Assembly (NCBI GenBank): GCA_964420995.1
Contig: CAYQUX010000014.1
Coordinates: 1-64,000 of the forward strand
DNA: 64,000 nucleotides
Direction: 5' to 3'
Source of the DNA: Leptolinea sp964420995
GTDB lineage: Bacteria > Chloroflexota > Anaerolineae > Anaerolineales > Anaerolineaceae
Shown here: piece after piece, positions 14,965-23,628 of the stretch
How the letters are laid out: each line of letters begins with the position of its first letter
How positions within the stretch are numbered: the stretch's first letter is position 1
Notes under the pieces: generated by a model
Database searches by the model: none
The model's input: only the letters and a program-made list of their open reading frames with translations
What the model was told of the DNA's origin: nothing
Made by a program: the position numbers and the translations under genes

Positions 14965-16823
14965 TGGAAATTCCAGCCAATATTCAGGGTATTCTCGATA
15001 ATCTGCCGCTAAAACCCGGCTGCTACATCTACAAGAACACCGAAGGCAAGGTGATCTATGTAGGCAAAGCCATAGTACTGCGCAACCGGGTACGCAGCTA
15101 TTTTCAGAACGAAAACCGGCTGGATTTCAAAACCCGCCAGCTTGTAAAACATATTGCCAATATCGAGTGGATCGTGGTCGGTTCCGAACTGGAAGCCTTG
15201 ATCCTCGAGATGAACCTGATCAAGCGCTACCGGCCGCAGTACAACATCCGGCTGAAGGACGATAAACGTTACCCATACATTAAGGTCCACTGGGCGGAAG
15301 CTTTCCCTAAAGTGACCGTCACCCGACAGATGGTGGAAGACGGCTCGCGCTATTTCGGCCCTTATACCAGCGTGTGGGCTGTTCACCAGACTCTTGATCT
15401 GCTGCGGCGCATTTTTCCATATCTAAGTTGTGACCGCGAGATCACCGGGCAGGACAAACGCGCCTGCCTGTATTACGACATTAAGCTCTGCACGGCACCG
15501 TGTATCGGCGCGATTGACCAGAAAGCCTACCGCCAGATGCTCGATGATCTGTGCGATTTTCTGCAGGGGCGCAGCGATCCCATTGTCAACCGGCTGCGCA
15601 AAGATATGGCTGCCGCCTCAAAGGAAATGCGCTACGAACAGGCGGCTGCCATCCGCGATCAGATTCAGGCGATTGAAAAAGTAGTGGAAAAGCAGAAGGT
15701 TATCTCGTCCGATCAGGTGGATAGTGACGTAATCGCCATGGCGCGGGCGGATGGCGAAGCCTGCGTTCAGATATTTTTCATCCGCAACGGCAAACTCATT
15801 GGCCGGGAATATTTCATTCTTGAAGGCACGGAAGAAGCCAAAGACAGCGAGGTTGTCTCCCAGTTCCTCAAACAGTTCTATGTTGACGCGGCTACCGTTC
15901 CGCCGCAGGTGCTTTTGCCGGAAGAGATCGAAGAGCACCGCATCATCGAAGAATGGCTCAACACCCGGCGCGGAGGAGAAAAAGTACGCATTAATGTTCC
16001 GGCCGCCGGTCAGGGAAAAGACCTGGTCGAAATGGCTGCCAGCAATGCCGTGGAAACCCTCACCGCCCTGCGAAACCAGTGGCAGGCGGATACAAATAAG
16101 CAGACAGAAGCCCTGACCGAACTGCAGCAGGCCTTTCAGTTGAACGAACCGCCCAACCGTATCGAATGTTTTGATATTTCCAACACGCAGGGTACCAACT
16201 CGGTGGCCAGCATGGTCGTATTTGAGCAGGGGGTGCCCAACAAAAAAATGTACCGCCGCTTCAACATCCAGACCGTGTCCGGCCCGGATGATTTTGCCAG
16301 CATGGAGGAAGCCCTGACCCGGCGCTTCAAACGCTGGTTGGCCGCCCGGGAGAATACGGATGTTGGCAAGAAGCAGGACGAATCCTTCTCCCGTTTGCCT
16401 GATTTATTGATCGTGGACGGCGGCAAGGGACAACTTGGCCGCGCAGTGCAGGTCCTGGAAAACCTGGGACTTACCGGCATGTTCGGTCTGGCCGGGTTGG
16501 CCAAACAGGAAGAAGAATTGTTCTTCCCCGGTAAATCCGAACCTCTGATCCTTCCGCGGCATTCCCAGGGACTGTATCTGGTGCAGCGCGTGCGCGATGA
16601 AGCCCACCGCTTTGCCATTACGGCGCACCGTGCCCGCCGCACGAAAGAAGGCCTGGCTTCACGTTTGGATAAAGTAAAGGGTGTCGGCCCGGCCCGGCGC
16701 AAAGCTCTTCTTAAACAATTTGGATCCATTGAGAACATTCTGGCCTCCAGCGACGAGCAACTCGCCGCAGTACCAGGCATAACCGTTGACATTATTGCGG
16801 CTTTAAGGGCTTCTCTGGATTAA
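14964..16823 (+). CDS. uvrC: excinuclease ABC subunit C
   Basis: This 619-aa UvrC makes both incisions beside a DNA lesion after UvrB loading in nucleotide excision repair. The domains are an N-terminal GIY-YIG nuclease (GCYIYKNTEGKVIYVGKA), a Cys-rich patch (CLYYDIKLCTAPCIGAI), a UVR motif that binds UvrB (MRYEQAAAIRDQIQAIEKV), a C-terminal RNase H-like nuclease (FDISNTQGTNSVASMV, DGGKGQL) and a helix-hairpin-helix end (VKGVGPARRKALL, VPGITVDIIAAL). The length is normal. Its ATG overlaps the selD stop by one base, so the two genes are co-transcribed and probably coupled. Confidence 0.97.
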   Translation: MEIPANIQGILDNLPLKPGCYIYKNTEGKVIYVGKAIVLRNRVRSYFQNENRLDFKTRQLVKHIANIEWIVVGSELEALILEMNLIKRYRPQYNIRLKDDKRYPYIKVHWAEAFPKVTVTRQMVEDGSRYFGPYTSVWAVHQTLDLLRRIFPYLSCDREITGQDKRACLYYDIKLCTAPCIGAIDQKAYRQMLDDLCDFLQGRSDPIVNRLRKDMAAASKEMRYEQAAAIRDQIQAIEKVVEKQKVISSDQVDSDVIAMARADGEACVQIFFIRNGKLIGREYFILEGTEEAKDSEVVSQFLKQFYVDAATVPPQVLLPEEIEEHRIIEEWLNTRRGGEKVRINVPAAGQGKDLVEMAASNAVETLTALRNQWQADTNKQTEALTELQQAFQLNEPPNRIECFDISNTQGTNSVASMVVFEQGVPNKKMYRRFNIQTVSGPDDFASMEEALTRRFKRWLAARENTDVGKKQDESFSRLPDLLIVDGGKGQLGRAVQVLENLGLTGMFGLAGLAKQEEELFFPGKSEPLILPRHSQGLYLVQRVRDEAHRFAITAHRARRTKEGLASRLDKVKGVGPARRKALLKQFGSIENILASSDEQLAAVPGITVDIIAALRASLD

Positions 16824-16942
16824 TAGTCTGAACAATACGGGGGAATTAAAGTCATTTGGTTCCAAGGGTGTGACAAATATCAAGTTTTCCCGACTATTTA
16901 TATAGCAGCATGCATGCACATCCGATTGTAGAAGGACAAATT

Positions 16943-17581
16943 ATGACAAATACATCGATACCATTTTCCAAAAAGACTGGCCCGTTCATAATATTGGGTT
17001 GGATCATCAGCTTATTTTCCCCTCCCGCCACCGGGAGGGAACTATCCCCATGGGACGAGGAAAATCTTGTCAAACGTGCTGTGCGCGACCCGCAGGCGTT
17101 TGATGACCTGTACCGTTGTTATGTGAACCGCGTATACGCATATCACCTGGTTCGTACTGGCAGCCGGGAAGAGGCAGAAGACCTGACATCTCAGACCTTT
17201 CTATCTGCGTTGGAAGGGTTATCCACATACCGCCACCAGGGCAGTTTCCCGGTCTGGTTGTTCAGCATTGCCCGGCGTAAACTGGCTGACCACTACCGCC
17301 AACAGTCACCGCAACCACTGGACTTAACAGATACGGCCGTATTTGGTTTGGAAGAAGCGGTGGATCAACGCTTGCGGCTGCAACAGGTAAGCGCCGTTTT
17401 ACATTCCATTGAACCTGACCGTGTCGAAGCTCTGAGTCTGCGCGTTTTCGGGCAAATGAATACAACGGAAATCTCCCGGCTGCTGTCGCGCAGCGAAGGC
17501 GCGGTGCGCAATCTGGTCTACCGTGCTTTACAGGATCTGCGCGCGAAACTGGTCGTTGAAACAGAAACGGAGGAGAAATGA
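16943..17581 (+). CDS. ECF-type RNA polymerase sigma factor
   Basis: This protein has 212 aa. Sigma region 2 is clear (DPQAFDDLYRCYVNRVYAY, then EEAEDLTSQTFLSALEGL and FPVWLFSIARRKLADHYR), as is region 4 (NTTEISRLLSRSEGAVRNLVYRALQDLR). Ahead of region 2 is an unusual 45-residue N-terminus with a hydrophobic stretch GPFIILGWIISLF. Two starts are possible: ATG 16943 with an AAGGAC site 7 nt upstream, which I prefer, or ATG 16910, 5 nt after a TATATA box (leaderless). The stop overlaps the start of the next gene by ATGA, the arrangement of sigma/anti-sigma pairs, so the partner protein downstream probably controls it. Confidence 0.85.
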   Translation: MTNTSIPFSKKTGPFIILGWIISLFSPPATGRELSPWDEENLVKRAVRDPQAFDDLYRCYVNRVYAYHLVRTGSREEAEDLTSQTFLSALEGLSTYRHQGSFPVWLFSIARRKLADHYRQQSPQPLDLTDTAVFGLEEAVDQRLRLQQVSAVLHSIEPDRVEALSLRVFGQMNTTEISRLLSRSEGAVRNLVYRALQDLRAKLVVETETEEK

Positions 17582-20055
17582 TCACTCCTGAAACTGATCA
17601 CGCGGCCGATGAACTGGATCGATTGCTTTCCGGCCTTCCGGCCGATTTTCCTGAAGAAGAGAAAGAACTGGCGGAGGGTATGATGCGTCTGGCCCATTCC
17701 AGCTCTCCTGACCCCAATTTTGTGAAAGAATTATCCCGGCAATTGCAGGGCAGGCACCCCGCCCATACCGGACGCCAACAGACAGGCCGCAAACTCTGGC
17801 TGGCGGCCGCGGGACTGGCGGCTGTCATCCTGATTTCGTTGTTTGGCATTCCATTCTTGAAGCCCACGCCGCCACAGGTGGTCGTCAACCCGACCCCGGC
17901 CATATCGCAAGCCGCATCCATATCACCATCGACAGCCATTCCCACCGAACTGCCGGTTTTACCGCTACTCGGTCCATCCTCGGTAAAGGCCAGCGCCAAC
18001 CTGAGCGAGCAATTCCCCAATGCCAGTTGGACACTGCAAACCGAACTGCCGGTAAAACCGACAACGGCGGAAGTTTACAAGATATTGAACCCGGTTGATA
18101 TTTCACTTGCGTCTGTACGTACGTTGGCCGATCAATTTAGCATGAAAGGGCATATCTATCAACGGTCTTCGGGGCAGACTGATTTTCTGTCCTACCTGGT
18201 TGTGGATGGACCCGCCCGGTTATCCGTATTCGGGTACAACCAGTCATTTACATATCAACCGGATGTGTTTAAGCCGGACAATGAACACCAGAAACCTCTT
18301 GATTTTCAACAGATATCCCAAAAAGCTACCGACTTCTTGAAAGCAAAAGGGTTCCTTTCATCTCAATATCGCGTTGAACCAGGAATACTTTTTCAAGACC
18401 AGGTGCTGATCAACCGGCAGTTAAGTGAGGATTCACCTTTGTTATCCACCGATCCCAATAATCCAGATTTCCTGGTATCGGTCGGTTCAGACGGCAGCAT
18501 CCTTGAAGTCAGGGGACAGGTCGATGAACTTAAATCAGAAGGAAGGTATCCCCTGCGGTCCGCCAATGACGCCTGGCAGGCTCTATTAAACGGCAAGCTC
18601 AGCGGCAGATTCGGGTATCAGGTTTCCCGGTTGTACACCCCGCCAGCCTATCAGTCCTGGGCAAAATCGTACAAGACCGGGCAACAGGTCGACATAATCG
18701 GGGTACCGGAAACCCTCCAACCCGCTGAAGGCAGCCAACCAATCGTTATGATGGATAACCTGGTGTTGGAAGGCAACGTTCCAGCCCTCCCGGTTGAAGG
18801 CACACCCTTGATGCGCGTGCGGGGAACCATGCTCTCGGAAACGGCAATAAACGTGGATTCCATTGAAGCCGCCAACGTGTCTCCGGAAGATACTGGGTTT
18901 ACCGGTCTGCTTCACAAAACCGGGGATGGGTTCACCATGGCAACCATGGATGGGCGTACCCTAACGCTGGCAGACCCGCCAGACGGGCTTCCTGACGATG
19001 AACCGGCATCCATTTCCGGCCAATTATTGCCCGATGGACGCATTGAATGGAAGACCATATCGGCCGGCCCATCAATCTGCGCCTCCTCATCCGGCAGCTT
19101 TGTTTATTCCGATGTCAGTGCAGACGGTGGCGGTGGCGGAGGAGGTGGAGGAGGTGGCGGCGGCGGTGGTGAAGGAGACATGTGCAGCAAATACCCGAAC
19201 CTGCATGGCACCATCATTACCGGCGGATTTGATAACCTGCAACCCGGGAATCCTCTGAGACAAGCCGCGCCTGTAAAGACACCGTACAAAACCGGCGATA
19301 CGCTGGAAGGCATTCCCGGTGAGATCAATGGAAATATACTGGTCAAAGCCAACGGCACGCGAATCCCGGAATATTACCTGATATTCCTCGATGAGAATGG
19401 AGCCCGTGATTGGTCAGCCGAATTGCGCGGCGAAAATCTCACCGGGCTGAATACCCGCCTGCACACATTGATCCGTGTTTGGGGCACCTACCAGATGGAA
19501 AACAACAAGCCAGTGATACTGCTTGACCGCTGGGAGCAGGTTGATCCCAATGAGAAAGTTTCTGTCTGGCAGGGCAGCCTGGAGGCGCGCAGTGTCAATG
19601 GGAAGAACGCCTACATCCTCACCGCCCAGGATGGAACGAAATATATCCTGAAAGCGACGATGAGCTACCCGCCACAGGCTTTTGAACACCCCATCCCGGC
19701 TGTTAATGGGACCATCACGGTGGAAGGAACCTTGCAGACCGAAACCATCAACGGCTATCCGGTAATACGCGATGTGATGATCGATAACAGCCGGACAGCC
19801 GGCGACATTGAAATCCGATCCACCAGAATGATGGAGATCATGCCCCCAACCGATATTTCCGGGTTGATCAGCGGGCAGGTGAAGATTACCCGGTCGCGCC
19901 TGGTGTATCTTTCCATGAGTTTTGGCGGTGGCCACCTGGATGAAAACCATCCAGCCCGCATCTTACAGCCGTTATGGGAATTTTCCGGCGCACTGGAAGA
20001 CGGCCGCAAGGTCAGTCTGTTCGTCCAGGCTGTGGACGAGAGGTACCTGAAGTAG
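17578..20055 (+). CDS. large single-pass protein, candidate anti-sigma/sensor partner of the ECF factor
   Basis: This 825-aa protein has a cytoplasmic N-terminus (1-70) rich in acidic helices, of the size of an anti-sigma domain but without a zinc HxxxCxxC motif. One membrane helix (about 72-94) follows, then a very large outside part. The outside part has repeated beta-rich modules that read like OB-fold/DUF5666-type domains: VRGTMLSETAINVDSIEA, VEGTLQTETINGYPVIRDVMI and VWGTYQMENNKPVILLDRWEQV. A run of 15 glycines (517-531) splits the exterior into two halves. Coupled to the sigma gene by ATGA. Role inferred from context: sensing at the cell surface. It ends at a terminator (20076-20111). 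Confidence 0.65.
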   Translation: MITPETDHAADELDRLLSGLPADFPEEEKELAEGMMRLAHSSSPDPNFVKELSRQLQGRHPAHTGRQQTGRKLWLAAAGLAAVILISLFGIPFLKPTPPQVVVNPTPAISQAASISPSTAIPTELPVLPLLGPSSVKASANLSEQFPNASWTLQTELPVKPTTAEVYKILNPVDISLASVRTLADQFSMKGHIYQRSSGQTDFLSYLVVDGPARLSVFGYNQSFTYQPDVFKPDNEHQKPLDFQQISQKATDFLKAKGFLSSQYRVEPGILFQDQVLINRQLSEDSPLLSTDPNNPDFLVSVGSDGSILEVRGQVDELKSEGRYPLRSANDAWQALLNGKLSGRFGYQVSRLYTPPAYQSWAKSYKTGQQVDIIGVPETLQPAEGSQPIVMMDNLVLEGNVPALPVEGTPLMRVRGTMLSETAINVDSIEAANVSPEDTGFTGLLHKTGDGFTMATMDGRTLTLADPPDGLPDDEPASISGQLLPDGRIEWKTISAGPSICASSSGSFVYSDVSADGGGGGGGGGGGGGGGEGDMCSKYPNLHGTIITGGFDNLQPGNPLRQAAPVKTPYKTGDTLEGIPGEINGNILVKANGTRIPEYYLIFLDENGARDWSAELRGENLTGLNTRLHTLIRVWGTYQMENNKPVILLDRWEQVDPNEKVSVWQGSLEARSVNGKNAYILTAQDGTKYILKATMSYPPQAFEHPIPAVNGTITVEGTLQTETINGYPVIRDVMIDNSRTAGDIEIRSTRMMEIMPPTDISGLISGQVKITRSRLVYLSMSFGGGHLDENHPARILQPLWEFSGALEDGRKVSLFVQAVDERYLK
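19126..19170 (+). repeat. (GGN)15 tract encoding poly-glycine
   Basis: Fifteen consecutive Gly codons (GGT, GGC and GGA mixed) form a G-rich repeat on the coding strand that could form G-quadruplexes and slip in length by multiples of 3 bp, leaving the frame intact. The mixed codons argue for selection for glycine and not only for recent slippage. Confidence 0.85.
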
Positions 20056-20075
20056 TACTTCAGTCGTACTTCTGG

Positions 20076-20111
20076 AACGGGGAAGCGGGCAATGTTACTT
20101 CCCCGTTCTTT
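20076..20111 (+). terminator. Rho-independent terminator
   Basis: A 10-bp perfect stem, AACGGGGAAG (20076-20085) with CTTCCCCGTT (20098-20107), is followed by CTTTTC. It ends the sigma-factor operon. Confidence 0.8.
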
Positions 20112-20116
20112 TCATG

Positions 20117-20122
20117 TATAAT
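20117..20122 (+). promoter_or_regulatory. TATAAT -10 box upstream of rplS (distal)
   Basis: A perfect TATAAT lies just after the terminator and about 150 bp before rplS. It would give a long leader. No good -35 box is seen. Confidence 0.35.
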
Positions 20123-20192
20123 AGCGCGCTACGGCAGGTGTGTTCTTCATAAAAAATTCTTAGCGTTTTGAATGGTTCCTGTGAATCCGTGA

Positions 20193-20198
20193 TATAAT
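20193..20198 (+). promoter_or_regulatory. TATAAT -10 box of rplS (proximal)
   Basis: A perfect TATAAT with TTGAAT at 20168-20173 (19-bp spacer) lies upstream of rplS. The leader would be about 65 nt and ends in a GGAAGGA ribosome site. The leader 20205-20269 has no obvious strong stem, though ribosomal-protein leaders are often regulated. Confidence 0.5.
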
Positions 20199-20269
20199 CT
20201 GCGGTCGCGCCGTTTATCAGCATGCAACGGTGACGTGGAAATGGCATTTTTCTGGAAGGATTAAGTACA

Positions 20270-20617
20270 ATGAGCGACCTTTTAAAAGCCGTTGAGGCTC
20301 CTGTAAACCCGAATATCCCCGAATTACGCGCTGGCGATACTGTTTCGGTGCATGTGAAAATTAAAGAAGGTAACCGCGAACGTATCCAGGAATTCAAGGG
20401 AACCATCCTGTACGTCAAGAACAACGGAACCAACTCTTCCTTCACAGTTCGCCGCATGGCCAGCAATGGCATCGGCGTCGAACGGTCATTCCTTGTGCGC
20501 TCCCCGCGCATTGACCGTGTGGTTGTGGAACGCCACAATATTGTCCGCCGCGCCCGCCTGTACTTCCTGCGCGGCCGCACGGGCAAATCCGCGCGTCTTA
20601 AACAGAAGTTCTCTTAA
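20270..20617 (+). CDS. rplS: 50S ribosomal protein L19
   Basis: This 115-aa L19 protein lies at the 30S-50S interface. Family blocks are LRAGDTVSVHVKIKEGNRERIQEF, the central FTVRRMASNGIGVERSF and the C-terminal VVERHNIVRRARLYFLRGRTGKSARL. The start ATG is preceded by GGAAGGA. It stands alone, without the usual trmD/rimM neighbours, between its own promoter(s) and a terminator. Confidence 0.97.
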   Translation: MSDLLKAVEAPVNPNIPELRAGDTVSVHVKIKEGNRERIQEFKGTILYVKNNGTNSSFTVRRMASNGIGVERSFLVRSPRIDRVVVERHNIVRRARLYFLRGRTGKSARLKQKFS

Positions 20618-20642
20618 TTACTTCTCACCCATCAATACTTCC

Positions 20643-20676
20643 GGGTGCAACCTACGCCGAGGTTGCACCCCTTTTG
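20643..20676 (+). terminator. Rho-independent terminator of rplS
   Basis: An 11-bp perfect stem, GGGTGCAACCT (20643-20653) with AGGTTGCACCC (20660-20670), has loop ACGCCG and is followed by CTTTT. Confidence 0.88.
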
Positions 20677-20701
20677 CTAATAAGGGCAGGGAGAAACTTC
20701 C

Positions 20702-21427
20702 ATGAGCAGACCGAAAATTGGCGTCACCATCAGCAGCGATGAAATACGTGATCGCACGAAGGAATTGAACCTGAAAGAAGCGTATTTTTCAGCCATTCAA
20801 CGCGCCGGTGGCGAGCCGGTAGCCTTCCCGATGGATACGCCGGATGAACAGCTTCCAGGGGTTATCGCATCCCTGAAAGGGGTATTGCTTTCCGGTGGAG
20901 GGGATATTGACCCGGTATTATTTGACGGACAGGCGCATCCAAAAGTGTATGGCATTGACGCGGTCCGCGATCATGTGGAAATTGAACTGGCCAGATATTG
21001 CGCGGACCACAAGATCCCGTTGTTTGGCATTTGCCGCGGTCTGCAGGTGATCAATGTAGCATTGGGGGGAACACTATACACAGATATCGCCGATCAGCTT
21101 CCCGGCGCGCTGAAACACCCCTGCTACCCCGATTACGCGCGTGATTACCTGGCCCATTCCGTGATGATCAAAGTAAGCACCCGCCTGACCGCCATCACCG
21201 GGCAGAGTCAGATGAAGGTGAATAGTATGCACCACCAGGGAATCAAAGACCTGGCACCCGAACTGACTCTCACCGCCATGGCGCCGGATGGTCTGGTGGA
21301 AGGGGTGGAGTTGATGTTCCATCCGTTTTATCTGGGTGTGCAATGGCACCCGGAATGCCTGCCGGACTCTCCCGCAGATCAGGCACTCTTTTCCGCCTTT
21401 ATCCGGGCAGCCAACCCGGAGGAATAA
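20702..21427 (+). CDS. gamma-glutamyl-gamma-aminobutyrate hydrolase family protein (peptidase C26)
   Basis: This 241-aa stand-alone class-I glutamine-amidotransferase-like hydrolase has its nucleophile in GICRGLQV (Cys111) and the catalytic His-Glu in GVQWHPE near 218-222. SGGGDIDP near residue 63 is the family's oxyanion segment. Members cut gamma-glutamyl bonds (PuuD in putrescine breakdown, or other gamma-glutamyl amides). No putrescine genes are nearby, so the substrate is uncertain. GGGAGAAA lies before the ATG. The murI gene starts 2 bp after its stop, suggesting co-transcription with glutamate metabolism. Confidence 0.85.
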   Translation: MSRPKIGVTISSDEIRDRTKELNLKEAYFSAIQRAGGEPVAFPMDTPDEQLPGVIASLKGVLLSGGGDIDPVLFDGQAHPKVYGIDAVRDHVEIELARYCADHKIPLFGICRGLQVINVALGGTLYTDIADQLPGALKHPCYPDYARDYLAHSVMIKVSTRLTAITGQSQMKVNSMHHQGIKDLAPELTLTAMAPDGLVEGVELMFHPFYLGVQWHPECLPDSPADQALFSAFIRAANPEE

Positions 21428-21429
21428 TC

Positions 21430-22263
21430 GTGGCCGGACGAACCAGGATCGGAATATTCGATTCAGGAGTGGGGGGATTGTCCGTTTTACGGGCACTACT
21501 GGCTCTATCTGACAGAGAAGACATCCTATTTCTGGCAGACCAGGCGCACGTTCCCTACGGCCGCCGGCCGCTGGAGGAGGTGCAGACCTATTCCTTCGCG
21601 GTGACCCGGTGGCTGCTGGATCAGGGCTGCAGTGAGATCATTGTGGCCTGTAACACGGCTTCGGCCGCCGCGCTGCGTGAATTGCGAAAAGAGTTCCCGC
21701 ATGTTCCTTTTGTCGGTATGGAACCAGCCGTTAAACCGGCCGCTGAACAGACCCATACCGGCGTGGTCGGCGTGATCGCCACCCCGGCCACCTTTCAGGG
21801 CGCGCTGTACGCCTCGGTTATCGAACGATTTGCCAGCCATGTCACCGTGCTGGAAGATACCTGCCCCGGACTGGTGGAAGAGATCGAAGCTGGGAATCTT
21901 GACGGAAGTGAAACCCGCCAGATTCTGGAAAAAGCTCTGATTCCCATGCTGGCAAAAGGGATCGACACCGTTGTGCTTGGCTGCACGCATTTTCCGCTGG
22001 TCATTCCATTGATTCAGGAGATCACCGGAGCTCAGGTGCGCGTCATCGACCCGGCGCCCGCCGTTGCCCGCCAGGCAATGCGCGTTCTACCCACACCCGC
22101 GGCTGCACCGGCTTCATCAGCCGGAAAGCGGGAAATTCACGCCTGCACCACCGGTGATGTGAACCATTTTCGTACAATGGTCAATCTGTTCATTTCCGCG
22201 GATATCAATATTCACCCGCTCACCTGGGAAAAAGAAAACCGCCTCGCCCCCCGTTACCTGTAA
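21430..22263 (+). CDS. murI: glutamate racemase
   Basis: This 277-aa enzyme converts L- to D-glutamate for peptidoglycan. The family signatures are GIFDSGVGGLSVL near the N-terminus, and the two catalytic cysteines Cys74 (VACNTAS) and Cys185 (LGCTHFP). Start: I use GTG 21430, preceded by GGAGGA at the right spacing and placed 2 bp after the upstream stop. The longer frame from 21343 runs inside the preceding gene. Confidence 0.95.
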   Translation: MAGRTRIGIFDSGVGGLSVLRALLALSDREDILFLADQAHVPYGRRPLEEVQTYSFAVTRWLLDQGCSEIIVACNTASAAALRELRKEFPHVPFVGMEPAVKPAAEQTHTGVVGVIATPATFQGALYASVIERFASHVTVLEDTCPGLVEEIEAGNLDGSETRQILEKALIPMLAKGIDTVVLGCTHFPLVIPLIQEITGAQVRVIDPAPAVARQAMRVLPTPAAAPASSAGKREIHACTTGDVNHFRTMVNLFISADINIHPLTWEKENRLAPRYL

Positions 22264-22301
22264 ATCCATACATAGTGTAGACCCGTGTTGCGTGCCTCTG
22301 G

Positions 22302-22307
22302 TATACT
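22302..22307 (+). promoter_or_regulatory. -10 box TATACT upstream of DUF3090 gene
   Basis: TATACT ends 23 nt before the ATG at 22331, and AAGGAAAG serves as ribosome site. No convincing -35 element is seen. Confidence 0.4.
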
Positions 22308-22330
22308 GATTATCAAGAAAGGAAAGCCCT

Positions 22331-22858
22331 ATGACCCGCATTGATATGGATATTGATCCGATCACCCTCATCACTACGGACGCCATCGGGCAGCCCGGAC
22401 AACGGACGTTTTATTTGCAAGCCTGCCAGGAAAATAAAGTCGTCAGCCTGCTGGTGGAAAAGGTTCAAATCCAATCCCTGGCCATTGGTTTGCAGGAATA
22501 TCTGGACGAGGTGGCCGAAAAATATCCCAACCTGCCTCCAGCCAACGCGGATTACGATGAATCCAAAATGCACGTCATCCCTCCTGTTGACCCGCTCTTC
22601 CGCATCGGCGAGCTGGGTCTGGCTTACTCACCGGACCGCGACCGTGTGATCCTGGTAGCCCGCGAGATACTGGGCGATGAACTTGACCAGGAAGAAGCCA
22701 GTGTGGTGCGCATGTGGTGCACCCGCAGCCAGATCATGGCTTTATGCGCCTGGGGACTTGAAGTGACCAGCCGCGGACGTCCGCTTTGCCCGCAATGCGG
22801 TGAACCGATGGATCCGGAAGGGCATTTTTGTCCAAAAAAGAACGGACACAAGCACTAA
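22331..22858 (+). CDS. DUF3090 family protein
   Basis: This 175-aa soluble protein matches DUF3090, known mainly from Actinobacteria, where it sits beside an SCO1664-like gene exactly as here. Blocks are PGQRTFYLQACQENKVVSLLVEK, FRIGELGLAYSPDRDRVILVARE and the C-terminal CPQCGEPMDPEGHFCPKKNGH. The C-terminal CxxC and C/H residues form a likely zinc knuckle. Function unknown. Conservation of the pair suggests a shared pathway. The next gene starts 5 bp after the stop. Confidence 0.85.
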   Translation: MTRIDMDIDPITLITTDAIGQPGQRTFYLQACQENKVVSLLVEKVQIQSLAIGLQEYLDEVAEKYPNLPPANADYDESKMHVIPPVDPLFRIGELGLAYSPDRDRVILVAREILGDELDQEEASVVRMWCTRSQIMALCAWGLEVTSRGRPLCPQCGEPMDPEGHFCPKKNGHKH

Positions 22859-22863
22859 ATGGA

Positions 22864-23598
22864 ATGCTTGATTCCCCTGACCTGAATTTAATTCTGGAAA
22901 CCCTGCGTACCGCTCCCTGCAGCCTGGCCGGGCAGTTTGTCAACGGTTCAAATTACACGTTTTACATCTCGCTGATCACCGATCCGGGTGAAATGAAGGC
23001 TGTATATAAACCTGTGCGCGGCGAGGCGCCTTTATGGGATTTCGCCACCGGCAGCCTGGCGCGCCGCGAGGTGGCAGCCTATCTCTTAAGCGAAGCGCTG
23101 GGCTGGCATATTGTGCCGCCCACTGTTTTCCGGAAGAAAAAGCTGCCATTCGGGCCTGGTTCCGTGCAGCAGTTTATTGATCATAACCCGGAAAAACACT
23201 ACTTCAACTTTTCTCCGCAAGAAAAAGAGCGGCTGCGCGTGGTTGCATTGTTCGACTGCCTGATAAATAATGCCGACCGTAAAGGCAGTCACATTTTACT
23301 CTCATCGGATGACCGTCTTTTCTGCATCGACCATGGTGTTTGTTTTCACCATGACAACAAGCTGCGCACCGTCATCTGGGATTTTTCAGGGCAGTCAATT
23401 CCATTCGATTTATTAAGTGACCTCGAGACATTGATCTCTAATTTGATGAGCGAAAAACCACACTATGCCGAATTGCGCCATTACCTGCGCAAAGGCGAGA
23501 TTCGGGCACTGGCCAGGCGGGCGCGATATCTATTGGAAACGGGAAAATTCCCCGATATTGATAAAAGCCGCCGCCAAATCCCGTGGCCGCCTGTATAA
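22864..23598 (+). CDS. SCO1664-like family protein (PI3/4-kinase-like fold)
   Basis: This 244-aa protein is the usual partner of DUF3090. KAVYKPVRGEAPLWDF looks like the ATP-lysine loop of a PI3/4-kinase-like fold. LFDCLINNADRKGSHILL resembles a catalytic loop (D..NADR.. N/H), and FCIDHGVCFH a metal-binding segment. It is probably a small-molecule or protein kinase, but no substrate is known. I chose ATG 22864. A TTG at 22828 inside the upstream gene would add 12 residues. The TATAAT for hom overlaps its last codons. Confidence 0.8.
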   Translation: MLDSPDLNLILETLRTAPCSLAGQFVNGSNYTFYISLITDPGEMKAVYKPVRGEAPLWDFATGSLARREVAAYLLSEALGWHIVPPTVFRKKKLPFGPGSVQQFIDHNPEKHYFNFSPQEKERLRVVALFDCLINNADRKGSHILLSSDDRLFCIDHGVCFHHDNKLRTVIWDFSGQSIPFDLLSDLETLISNLMSEKPHYAELRHYLRKGEIRALARRARYLLETGKFPDIDKSRRQIPWPPV

Positions 23599-23599
23599 T
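23594..23599 (+). promoter_or_regulatory. TATAAT -10 box of hom inside the upstream stop
   Basis: A perfect TATAAT overlaps the stop codon of the SCO1664-like gene (23596-23598). It lies 29 bp before the hom ATG, which has an AAGGA ribosome site. Confidence 0.5.
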
Positions 23600-23628
23600 T
23601 TTGTTTATCACGTATAAGGACGCTAAAC

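Noticed and set aside
19104..19358. Minus-strand frame with poly-proline
   Set aside because: It is the reverse reading of the (GGN)15 tract. No other support.
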